Source: an uncultured Christensenellaceae bacterium (GTDB taxonomy: Bacteria > Bacillota > Clostridia > Christensenellales > Christensenellaceae). From it: a DNA stretch of 17,070 nt. Where the stretch lies: contig CAKROK010000047.1 of the NCBI GenBank assembly GCA_934373295.1, forward strand, positions 1 through 17,070, given 5' to 3'. The notes beneath the pieces were generated by a model that had not been told where the DNA came from, made no database searches, and was given only the letters and a program-made list of their open reading frames with translations. Position numbers and translations under genes: made by a program. Shown piece after piece: positions 7,445-14,199 of the stretch (the stretch's first letter is position 1; each line of letters starts with the position of its first letter).

Positions 7445-7473
7445 ATTATACCTTCTTTCATCTTATATTACAA
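7445..7473 (-). promoter_or_regulatory. Promoter of the DUF4367-like lipoprotein gene
   Basis: On the minus strand TTGTAA (7468-7473) and TATAAT (7445-7450) are 17 nt apart, about 35 nt before the ATG. This is a good vegetative promoter match. Confidence 0.65.
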
Positions 7474-7551
7474 CCTTGCGGTTTAACCGACATTTCACAC
7501 AGTTTTTCCTCATTTTACCCTTTTGGTCATATTTTTTTCACATAAGGCCAT

Positions 7552-7557
7552 TATAAT
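7552..7557 (+). promoter_or_regulatory. Probable -10 box of htrA
   Basis: A perfect TATAAT lies 38 nt before the htrA ATG. No -35 hexamer near consensus is found at the usual distance. Either an activator is needed or the true promoter differs, which would fit a stress-controlled gene. Confidence 0.4.
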
Positions 7558-7595
7558 TCGAGTATAGAAAATGAAAGGACGGGAAAGAAAATACT

Positions 7596-9107
7596 ATGGA
7601 TAACGGCTTCAACGAAAACAAATTTGAGAACAGCGAAGCGAACACTGGCTTTTCCGCAGATTCGCAAGAAAAAACGACAAACACAACGGGCTATCAGTAC
7701 AAATACGATCCGTATACAGGCGAAAGAAAGGTCTATTACGGCTATGCAGGCGGACCTGCGGGCGGCAGCCAGCCCCCTAAAAAGCCCAAGCGCTCAAAGA
7801 AGGGCCTGTGGATAGCGCTCATATGCATCGTCACCACGGTCGCGATATCCTTTGGCTCGATAATGGCATATATCGGTATCTCCAATAACATTATAGACCA
7901 CTCCTCCACGACGAAACAGGAGGATCCCGCACAGCAGCCCTCCGGCAGCGGCGATCAGTCCGGCAGCGACTCAAGCGAGCCTAACGTCAACCTAAACCTC
8001 AACACGGACAGCGCGGCGTTGGCCGAGCTTTTGGGCAGCGACGTCTCCCTAACGGACATCGCACAGAACACGATAAAGAGCGTCGTGTGCATACAGAACT
8101 ATCAGAATGTATCCGGCGGCTTCCAGGGATATTTTAACGACAACAGCGGCTCCTCCACTCAGCTATACGGCGAGGGCAGCGGCGTTATAATAACAAAAGA
8201 CGGCTATGCGATAACAAATCAGCACGTCGTGGACGGCTGCGACGCACTTCAGGTAATGATGAGCACGGGCGAGATATACGACGCGAAGCTCATCGGCGAG
8301 GACACGGTATCTGACCTCGCGCTCATAAAGATCGAGCCTGACGACGACAGCGTGACCTTCTCCCCCATCGTCATCGGCGATTCCTCTAAGGTGGACGTCG
8401 CGAGCTATGCCCTCGCGGTAGGCAACCCGGGCGGCACGGAGTTTTCAAGCACAGTCACCTTGGGCATAATCTCCGCTACCAACAGACCCGTCACCATATC
8501 GAGCGGATATACCATAAACATGCTCCAGACGGACGCGGCGATAAACCCCGGTAACTCGGGCGGCGCACTTGTAAACATGCAGGGCGAGCTGGTGGGCATA
8601 TGCTCCGCGAAATACGTCGCAACGGGATATGAGAACATGGGCTTTGCGATAACCATAAACGAGGCGATGCCCATAGTCAAGGAGCTTGCTCAATACGGCT
8701 ACGTCAAGAGCAGGGGCACGATCGACATCGAGTATCAGGCGATAGACAGCTCTGTAGCGCAGTATTACGGCGTTCCTCAGGGACTTTACTTGACCTCAGT
8801 AGGCAGCGGCTGCGGCGACCTTTCAAAGGGCTGCATCATAACCGAGGTCAACGGCTCTGCGGTAAACAGCGACGCGACGCTCTCAAACGCGCTTTCCGGA
8901 AAGACGGATGGCGACACCGTCAGCGTGAAGTATTACAACATGAACACCAACAAATACGGTGAGACGCAGGTCACGCTCGTGGAATCCAAGGTCACGACGC
9001 AGACGACATCTGACAATGACACGCAGACGGGCGGCAGCGGCGACATCTACGACTACTACCAATACTACTACGGAAACGGCGGCAACAGCTTTTTCGGAAG
9101 AAGATAA
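7596..9107 (+). CDS. htrA: HtrA/DegP-like membrane-anchored serine protease
   Basis: A 503-residue trypsin-like protease of the HtrA family for extracytoplasmic protein quality control. A hydrophilic cytoplasmic N-terminus, rich in Tyr and Gly with a KKPKRSKK block, precedes one membrane segment (about 71-95). A low-complexity linker (about 104-140) leads to the protease domain. The catalytic triad is intact: H210 in TNQHVVDG, D240 in SDLALIKI and S321 in GNSGGAL. A single PDZ domain spans about 375-465. The tail is unusual: after a Thr/Ser stretch it ends in a Tyr-rich YDYYQYYYGNGG run and GRR. The length and layout match Firmicutes HtrA/HtrB. AAAGGA and GGGAAAG precede the ATG. It is followed by its own terminator and is probably monocistronic. 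Confidence 0.94.
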   Translation: MDNGFNENKFENSEANTGFSADSQEKTTNTTGYQYKYDPYTGERKVYYGYAGGPAGGSQPPKKPKRSKKGLWIALICIVTTVAISFGSIMAYIGISNNIIDHSSTTKQEDPAQQPSGSGDQSGSDSSEPNVNLNLNTDSAALAELLGSDVSLTDIAQNTIKSVVCIQNYQNVSGGFQGYFNDNSGSSTQLYGEGSGVIITKDGYAITNQHVVDGCDALQVMMSTGEIYDAKLIGEDTVSDLALIKIEPDDDSVTFSPIVIGDSSKVDVASYALAVGNPGGTEFSSTVTLGIISATNRPVTISSGYTINMLQTDAAINPGNSGGALVNMQGELVGICSAKYVATGYENMGFAITINEAMPIVKELAQYGYVKSRGTIDIEYQAIDSSVAQYYGVPQGLYLTSVGSGCGDLSKGCIITEVNGSAVNSDATLSNALSGKTDGDTVSVKYYNMNTNKYGETQVTLVESKVTTQTTSDNDTQTGGSGDIYDYYQYYYGNGGNSFFGRR

Positions 9108-9193
9108 CATAAAATAACAAGAAGATAGCAAAAAATAGCTTATAAAATCGAGTGCATCAAACAATAGTTGTTTTTCATTATTTTCTCTTCATG

Positions 9194-9224
9194 CGGATCG
9201 GATATTTTCCGGTCCGTGTTTTTT
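9194..9224 (+). terminator. htrA intrinsic terminator
   Basis: CGGATCGG (9194-9201) pairs with CCGGTCCG (9209-9216), with one G-T pair, across a 7-nt loop. A TGTTTTTT tract follows, about 90 nt after the htrA stop. The 9108-9388 gap otherwise holds AT-rich DNA and the Asp23 promoter signals, and no gene. Confidence 0.8.
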
Positions 9225-9322
9225 ATATTTGGCGAAAAATCTCATTTAAAGTAATTTTGTGGTATAAAACGAATATAATATACCCGATGTCAGTATTGCG
9301 GCGCAATTTAGTGGGGCGTTGC

Positions 9323-9351
9323 TTGTATTTTGAAGTGCACTGTGGTAAAAT
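9323..9351 (+). promoter_or_regulatory. Promoter of the Asp23 gene cluster
   Basis: TTGTAT (9323-9328) and TAAAAT (9346-9351) are 17 nt apart, 37 nt before the Asp23 start codon. A second TATAAT stands at 9274-9279 without a good -35, so a second upstream start site is possible. Confidence 0.55.
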
Positions 9352-9388
9352 AATGTAATGATATTTGAACTCTGACGGAGGTAATAAT

Positions 9389-9769
9389 ATGGAAGAGACT
9401 AATATTTCCAATCAGGAATTTGGTAAAGTAACATTTGCAAACGAGGTTCTCGCTACCATAGCGGGTATCGCGGCTTGCGATATAGAGGGCGTCGCGGGAA
9501 TGTGCGGCGGCTTTAAGGACGGCATCGCCGAGCTTTTAGGCAAAAAGAACCTCACAAAGGGCGTAAAGGTAACCGTGCCGGAGGACACCGCGTCCGTCGA
9601 CGTGGAGATCATCGTAAACTACGGCGCAAAGCTGCCCGAGGTCTGCGCAGGTATTCAGGAGAGCGTTTCCAAGGCGCTTGAAAACATGACCGGCCTCAAG
9701 GTCACCGCGGTAAACGTGTCCGTCGAGGGGCTTAAATTTCCCGAGCCCGAGCAGCCCGCGGAGGAATGA
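9389..9769 (+). CDS. Asp23/Gls24 family envelope stress protein
   Basis: A 126-residue cytoplasmic protein with the Asp23/Gls24 (DUF322) fold. The typical beginning is seen as GKVTFANEVLATIAGIAACDIEGVAGMCGG, and the second half shows VDVEIIVNYGAKLPEVCAGIQESVSKALENMTGLKVTAVNVSVEGL in the expected order. In Staphylococcus aureus Asp23 is abundant, sits at the membrane through AmaP and is tied to cell-wall stress. The ATG at 9389 is chosen because GGAGGT lies six bases ahead; the frame is open 24 nt further upstream, where there is no ribosome binding site. AmaP and DUF2273 genes follow, as in other Firmicutes. The acidic tail PEPEQPAEE is not conserved in the family. Confidence 0.93.
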   Translation: MEETNISNQEFGKVTFANEVLATIAGIAACDIEGVAGMCGGFKDGIAELLGKKNLTKGVKVTVPEDTASVDVEIIVNYGAKLPEVCAGIQESVSKALENMTGLKVTAVNVSVEGLKFPEPEQPAEE

Positions 9770-9791
9770 TCCGCATAAGACGGCTTATGAG

Positions 9792-9884
9792 AGTTTTTTA
9801 GTTTTAAAAAACTACCTTGAGATGCATAATGTCTGAAAGGCCTGGTTTTTGTTCCTTTTTTACATGAATTTACAGGACTTTCAG
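9792..9884 (+). promoter_or_regulatory. Two hairpins between Asp23 and amaP
   Basis: The 144-nt gap inside the stress cluster holds a perfect AT-rich hairpin, AGTTTTTTA (9792-9800) with TAAAAAACT (9805-9813). A longer stem pairs CTGAAAGGCCTG (9833-9844) with CAGGACTTTCAG (9873-9884), 11 of 12 paired. They may reduce read-through or stabilise the Asp23 message relative to the downstream genes. No separate promoter with good boxes was found in the gap. Confidence 0.45.
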
Positions 9885-9913
9885 GCAGAATGAATTTGTA
9901 CGGAGGTATAATC

Positions 9914-10453
9914 ATGAAAATGAAAGCAGGTACGAGGATAATCTTTTCGCTGGTGATGCTCATCGTCGCCGCGATGTGTGCCGCGGTGATACTCACGTTT
10001 TTCGGCGTTTTCTCACGCGAAAACGTGGATATGCTGTATGAGGGATTTTTCTCGGGATATGGATATATTTGGGCCATCGCTGCGGGCGTTTTGGGCGTAA
10101 TATGCATCCGCCTTCTCTTTTTCGGCATAGGCAAAAAGAAGCCGGACACCATCGTCATGAGCCTGGGCGATGACGGCAGCGTGGAGATAACCATCGACGC
10201 CTTCAAGGAGCTCATCACCAGATATTTGGAGAGCAGGACGGATATCGTCATCCAGAGGATAGTCGTGAAGCCCACGGCGCAAAACTGCGCGAAGATAACC
10301 CTCAAGCTGTCCGCAAAGCCGGAGGTCTCCATCCCCGATGCGGCGGGTGAGATAAAGACGGGCCTGAAGGACTATCTCGACACGTATTCGGGAATAAACG
10401 CGGAAAATATCTCCATGACGATAGAGCCGTTCAGGCAGCCGCAGGCAAGATAG
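9914..10453 (+). CDS. amaP: Alkaline shock response membrane anchor protein AmaP
   Basis: A 179-residue protein with two N-terminal membrane segments (about 8-30 and 49-71) and a cytoplasmic C-terminal domain. That domain includes VEITIDAFKELITRYLE, VVKPTAQNCAKITLKLSAKP and IKTGLKDYLDTYSGI. This arrangement is typical of AmaP, which tethers Asp23 to the membrane. The ATG at 9914 is preferred because GGAGGT precedes it directly; the in-frame ATG 24 nt earlier lies ahead of that ribosome binding site. It lies between Asp23 and DUF2273, which supports the call independently of sequence similarity. Confidence 0.87.
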   Translation: MKMKAGTRIIFSLVMLIVAAMCAAVILTFFGVFSRENVDMLYEGFFSGYGYIWAIAAGVLGVICIRLLFFGIGKKKPDTIVMSLGDDGSVEITIDAFKELITRYLESRTDIVIQRIVVKPTAQNCAKITLKLSAKPEVSIPDAAGEIKTGLKDYLDTYSGINAENISMTIEPFRQPQAR

Positions 10454-10477
10454 CCCAACAACGAGCAGGAGGACGCA

Positions 10478-10708
10478 ATGCGCGGTATCTGGGAATATAT
10501 TAAAGAACATTTAACTGTATTTATAGGCGCGTCGGCCGGCCTCACGGTGGGCATACTCATGCTCGTGATAGGCTTTTGGCCGACACTTCTGCTATCCATC
10601 ACCACGACGCTGGGCGCGGTGTTTATAGGCATGCCCAAGGCGAGGGAGAACGTCCGCGCGTGGACGATAGCAATTTTCAGGAAATTTATAAAGGGACATA
10701 GGGATTAA
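10478..10708 (+). CDS. DUF2273 small membrane protein
   Basis: A 76-residue protein with two closely spaced hydrophobic segments (about 12-33 and 34-52), a short loop containing GFWPT, and a basic end with RKFIKGH. Size and pattern fit DUF2273, regularly encoded between amaP and the rest of the Asp23 cluster in Firmicutes. It probably contributes to membrane attachment of Asp23-type proteins; the exact function is unknown. GAGCAGGAGG precedes the ATG. Its TAA stop shares one base with the nusB ATG, so the two are translationally coupled. Confidence 0.85.
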   Translation: MRGIWEYIKEHLTVFIGASAGLTVGILMLVIGFWPTLLLSITTTLGAVFIGMPKARENVRAWTIAIFRKFIKGHRD

Positions 10709-11121
10709 TGAGCAAAAGACTTGCGAGAGAAGCGGCGATGTGCCTGCTTTTTGAAAGAGAGATCACAGGAGAACCGGGCGAGCTTGAGACGCTTTGCGAG
10801 ATGAAGGACGTCTTAAAATCGGACAAGTTCTCCGAGGAACAAAACGCATATATAAACAGGGTGCTGGAGCTGTTTGAGCAGAAGTCCATCGAGCTGGACG
10901 CCATGATAGCAAAGTATAACCGCCCGGGCTGGAGCATGGACAGAATAAGCAAGGTCGACCTCTCCATACTGCGCCTTGCGCTTATAGAGATATTCTATTT
11001 TGACGACACCCCCTACAAGGTTGCGATAAACGAGGCGGTGGAGCTTGCTAAAAAGTTCTCAGGCGAAAAGTCGCCTTCCTACATCAACGGCATTCTCGCC
11101 TCGGCGGTGAAGGAGCTTTAA
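10708..11121 (+). CDS. nusB: Transcription antitermination factor NusB
   Basis: A 137-residue all-helical protein of usual NusB length. Recognised blocks are the N-terminal SKRLAREAAMCLLFE, then IAKYNRPGWSMDRISKVDLSILRLALIEIFY (from about residue 70) and the C-terminal YKVAINEAVELAKKFSGEKSPSYINGIL. NusB binds boxA RNA with NusE/S10 and prevents premature termination in rRNA operons. It overlaps DUF2273 by one base at its start and the TsaD-like gene by one base at its end (TAATG junctions), so it belongs to a tightly coupled unit. Confidence 0.95.
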   Translation: MSKRLAREAAMCLLFEREITGEPGELETLCEMKDVLKSDKFSEEQNAYINRVLELFEQKSIELDAMIAKYNRPGWSMDRISKVDLSILRLALIEIFYFDDTPYKVAINEAVELAKKFSGEKSPSYINGILASAVKEL

Positions 11122-12050
11122 TGTACCTCGGTTTGGATCTCAGCTGCTATACGACATCCTGCGCGATAGCTGATGAGAACGGCAAAATTGTATATGACGA
11201 GCGCCGTCTGCTCAATGTCCCGCAGGGCAAATGCGGCTTACGGCAATCGGAAATGATATTTGAGCATATAAAAAATCTGAAGGAAATTTTTCCGACAGGT
11301 TTTTTTGGCGTTAAAGCGGTCGGCGTGAGCACGCGCCCCCGCCCCGTAGAAGGCTCATACATGCCCGTGTTCGCCGCTGCGGATTCATATGCACAGGTAA
11401 TATCGCGCGCGCTTGGTGTGGAAAAGATCGAGCTGACGCACCAGCACGGGCATATCGGCGCCGCCCTTTTGGGAAATGACGCATTATGCGTGGGAAATAA
11501 GCGCATATTGGGGCTGCACGTCTCGGGCGGGACGACGGACGTACTCGCCATCGAGCTTTTAGACGGGCTTATCACAAAAATCGACCAGCTCGGACAGACG
11601 AGCGACATCTCCGCGGGGATGCTCATTGACAGAACGGGCGTCGCGCTGGGATGCGGCTTTCCCGCAGGGCCTGCGATAGAGGAGCTTGCCAAAAGCGGCG
11701 AGATATTGTCCTTTCCGTCGCGCATATTGGGCTGTCGAGCGAGCTTTTCAGGCGCAGAGGCCGCGGTAAAGCGCGCCATAGCCGATGGGCAAAACAAAGA
11801 GGACATTGCCGCGGGCGTGCTGCGCTGCGTCGCGAACACCCTTGAAAAGCTGATAAGAAACGCGCTCAAGCAGACGGACGCACAGTGCGCGCTGCTGTTC
11901 GGCGGGGTCATGTGCAACGGCATAATAAAAGACCGCCTGCGCGAGCGTCTATCGCTTCCGCTATACTTTGCGCAAAGGCAATATTCAAGTGACAACGCCT
12001 GCGGGCTTGCATCCCAGACAAAACTTATTTTTGAGAGGAAACACACATGA
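11121..12050 (+). CDS. TsaD-like (peptidase M22, O-sialoglycoprotease family) protein
   Basis: A 309-residue protein of the ASKHA fold, related to TsaD/YgjD, which with TsaB and TsaE makes tRNA threonylcarbamoyladenosine. Blocks seen are GLDLSCYTTSCAI (4-16), HQHGHIGAAL (107-116), LHVSGGTTDVLAIE (132-145), SFSGAEAAVKRAI (208-220), GGVMCNGII (261-269) and SSDNA (289-293). The metal ligands expected in TsaD are all present (H107, H111, D291). It differs from standard TsaD: the HxxxH segment reads HQHGH, the usual GHT is GTT, and the protein is about 30 residues shorter. Such paralogues sit near nusB in Clostridia, and their function is not established. Either a divergent TsaD or a second family member is possible; I favour a paralogue. 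It overlaps ispA by four bases (ATGA). Confidence 0.82.
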   Translation: MYLGLDLSCYTTSCAIADENGKIVYDERRLLNVPQGKCGLRQSEMIFEHIKNLKEIFPTGFFGVKAVGVSTRPRPVEGSYMPVFAAADSYAQVISRALGVEKIELTHQHGHIGAALLGNDALCVGNKRILGLHVSGGTTDVLAIELLDGLITKIDQLGQTSDISAGMLIDRTGVALGCGFPAGPAIEELAKSGEILSFPSRILGCRASFSGAEAAVKRAIADGQNKEDIAAGVLRCVANTLEKLIRNALKQTDAQCALLFGGVMCNGIIKDRLRERLSLPLYFAQRQYSSDNACGLASQTKLIFERKHT

Positions 12051-12925
12051 TAAAGGACAGGATCGCCGAGATATGCGGCGTGATAGATAGCAGATTAAAC
12101 GAGCTTTTGAGCGTGCGCACACCCGAGCTTTTATGGGACTCCATGGCATACAGCGTAAATGCCGGCGGAAAGCGCGTCCGCCCCGCGCTCAACATAATGG
12201 CGGCGTCCCTTTTGACAGAGGACGTTTCACAGAACATAGACATCGCATGTGCGATAGAGATGATACACACGTATTCGCTCATCCACGACGACCTCCCCGC
12301 GCTGGATAACGACGATCTAAGACGCGGCCGCGCGACCAACCACAAGGTGTTCGGCGAGGCTCAGGCGATACTTGCGGGCGACGGGCTTTTGTCCTATGCG
12401 TTTGAGGTGATGCTGGAAAACGCGAAAAGATATCCCGAAAATATCATGAACCACATGCTCGCGATATCTCATGTCGCACATGCCGCGGGCGCATCGGGCA
12501 TGGTCGCGGGGCAGGTCGTGGACGTGGCTCTCGAGGGAAAGAGCATTTCGACAGAGCAGCTTCAATACATCCATCGTCACAAGACGGCGGACATGATAAT
12601 AGGCGCGCTGTTATCCGGAATTCAGCTGCACTCCCCCACCGATGAGCAGCTTAGTGCGCTCAAGACCTACGGCGAGGAGGTCGGGCTGGTCTTTCAGATA
12701 GTGGACGACGTTTTGGACGTGACCGCGGATGAAAGCCTGGGCAAGAGCCTGGGAAAGGACGCGCGCGACCACAAGACGACATACGCCTCTCTCTATGGAG
12801 TGGATAAGGCGATGGAGCTGGCGAAAGACCACAACACCGCCGCAAAGCAGGCTCTTGGCATATTCGGCGATAAGGCCGGCGAGCTTTGCGAATTTGCGGA
12901 CATGATGCTTAACAGGAGAAAATGA
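12047..12925 (+). CDS. ispA: Short-chain polyprenyl diphosphate synthase (farnesyl diphosphate synthase)
   Basis: A 292-residue trans-prenyltransferase that condenses IPP with DMAPP/GPP to farnesyl diphosphate in the cytoplasm. The first aspartate-rich motif is DDLPALDND (81-89), followed by LRRGRATNHK, and the second is DDVLD (220-224). YSLIHDD, GQVVDVALEG (156-164), RHKTADMI and the lysine-rich KDARDHKTT segment match bacterial IspA. Its start overlaps the TsaD-like stop by four bases, and cmk begins one base after its TGA. In many Clostridia xseA and xseB lie just before ispA and dxs after it. Here neither is present and the locus is fused to the cmk-plsC-ispH block, so two isoprenoid genes share the unit. 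Confidence 0.93.
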   Translation: MIKDRIAEICGVIDSRLNELLSVRTPELLWDSMAYSVNAGGKRVRPALNIMAASLLTEDVSQNIDIACAIEMIHTYSLIHDDLPALDNDDLRRGRATNHKVFGEAQAILAGDGLLSYAFEVMLENAKRYPENIMNHMLAISHVAHAAGASGMVAGQVVDVALEGKSISTEQLQYIHRHKTADMIIGALLSGIQLHSPTDEQLSALKTYGEEVGLVFQIVDDVLDVTADESLGKSLGKDARDHKTTYASLYGVDKAMELAKDHNTAAKQALGIFGDKAGELCEFADMMLNRRK

Positions 12926-12926
12926 C

Positions 12927-13601
12927 ATGATACAGATAGCCATTGACGGGCCGGCAGGCTCGGGAAAGAGCACCACTGCGAAGAAGATCGCGCAGCTTTT
13001 GGACATAAACTACATGGACACGGGGGCGATGTACCGCGCCGTGGCATATGAGATGATGAAAAGGGGCGTCGACCTCACGGACATCGACAAAATCAACGCG
13101 GAAATACGCGATATCGACCTCACTGTGAGCTATTCGGACGGCGCTCAGCACATTTCGATAGACGGCAGGGACGTCACGGACAAGCTGCGCACGCCGGAGG
13201 TCTCCGCGGGTGCATCCGCCGTGGCAAAGGCGGGCAATGTGCGTGAATATCTCGTAGCTATCCAGCAAAAAACCGCAAATCAATATGATATGGTAATGGA
13301 CGGTAGGGATATCGGCACGGTCGTGCTGCCCGATTCCCCCGCAAAGTTCTACATGACCGCGTCCGTAGACGAGCGCGCCCGCCGCAGGCAGGCACAGCTC
13401 AAAGCGGCGGGAGTGGACAGCGACTTTGAGACACTCAAAAGCGAGATAGCCGCGCGCGATAAAAACGACAGCGAGCGGGAGATATCTCCTTTAAGGATGG
13501 CGGCGGACGCCGTGCTCATAGATAACTCAAACCTCAGCGAGGATGACGTTAACGGCATGATACTCTCGAGAGTAAGGGAGATTTATAAAGATGTTTTATA
13601 A
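12927..13601 (+). CDS. cmk: Cytidylate kinase
   Basis: A 224-residue CMP/dCMP kinase that converts (d)CMP to (d)CDP. The P-loop is GPAGSGKS (8-15). DTGAMYRAVA (31-40) is the CMP-binding region, DGRDIGT (125-131) is the family signature, and ASVDERARRRQAQL forms the lid region. Length and order match bacterial Cmk. GGAG lies at good distance before the ATG, inside the last codons of ispA. The 3' end overlaps the plsC start by 11 nt. The order cmk-plsC-ispH-rpsA is well known in Firmicutes. Confidence 0.95.
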   Translation: MIQIAIDGPAGSGKSTTAKKIAQLLDINYMDTGAMYRAVAYEMMKRGVDLTDIDKINAEIRDIDLTVSYSDGAQHISIDGRDVTDKLRTPEVSAGASAVAKAGNVREYLVAIQQKTANQYDMVMDGRDIGTVVLPDSPAKFYMTASVDERARRRQAQLKAAGVDSDFETLKSEIAARDKNDSEREISPLRMAADAVLIDNSNLSEDDVNGMILSRVREIYKDVL

Positions 13602-14199
13602 GGCACTTAAAGTGGTCGTGCGCGCGATATTCTTCAGCCTCTTCCGCGTTAAGATAATAGGCAAAGAAAACCTTAAAATCGACGGAAAAGCGATAGTTTA
13701 CGCGAATCATGTCGCCGCGATAGACCCCATCTTCATCCACTGTATGTTGGACAGAATGCCCCGCTTCATGGCGAAGCAGGAGGCGTTTAAAAACCCCATT
13801 CAGCGCTGGCTAATAACAAAATTAGGCGCGTTCCCCGTGGATAGGGATCACACCGATTTAGCGGCGGTCAAGACGGCGTTTCGCGTATTATCCGACGGCG
13901 GCATACTGGGCATATTCCCGGAGGGACGGCGCACCACGGACGGCAAGATGGGGCCGTTTATGCCGGGCGCGGCGATGATAGCCGTGCGCACGAACGCGCC
14001 CATGGTCCCCATATACATTTCGCGCAGGATGAAGCCGTTTTGCCGCACGTATTTCGTCGTGGGCAAGCCCTATAACATAAGGGAAAAGCTCGCGGAGGTA
14101 TCCGACGCACAGCCCGATACAGTAATCGCGGCGACCGAGATTGCGAAAAATGAGATAATAAAGCTGAAGGAGCAGCTCGAAAGCGAATGCCTAAGATAA
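13591..14199 (+). CDS. plsC: 1-acyl-sn-glycerol-3-phosphate acyltransferase
   Basis: A 202-residue acyltransferase of phosphatidic acid synthesis, acting at the inner membrane face. The catalytic HX4D box is seen as NHVAAIDP (H40, D45). The FPEGRR segment (109-114) is the glycerol-phosphate binding motif, and APMVPIYIS is the fourth block. The N-terminus is hydrophobic (KVVVRAIFFSLF) and amphipathic. It is somewhat shorter than E. coli PlsC but normal for clostridial members. It overlaps cmk by 11 nt and ispH by 13 nt, with the ispH start inside its last codons, implying coupled translation. Confidence 0.92.
   Translation: MFYKALKVVVRAIFFSLFRVKIIGKENLKIDGKAIVYANHVAAIDPIFIHCMLDRMPRFMAKQEAFKNPIQRWLITKLGAFPVDRDHTDLAAVKTAFRVLSDGGILGIFPEGRRTTDGKMGPFMPGAAMIAVRTNAPMVPIYISRRMKPFCRTYFVVGKPYNIREKLAEVSDAQPDTVIAATEIAKNEIIKLKEQLESECLR

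Noticed and set aside
9655..10332. 225-codon minus-strand frame opposite amaP
   Set aside because: It is antisense to the Asp23/AmaP coding region; the translation is rich in Ser, Pro and Met as expected of a shadow frame.
11147..12046. 299-codon minus-strand frame opposite the TsaD-like gene
   Set aside because: Its composition is Ser/Pro/Cys-rich, without domain motifs, and it is opposite a protein with complete family motifs.
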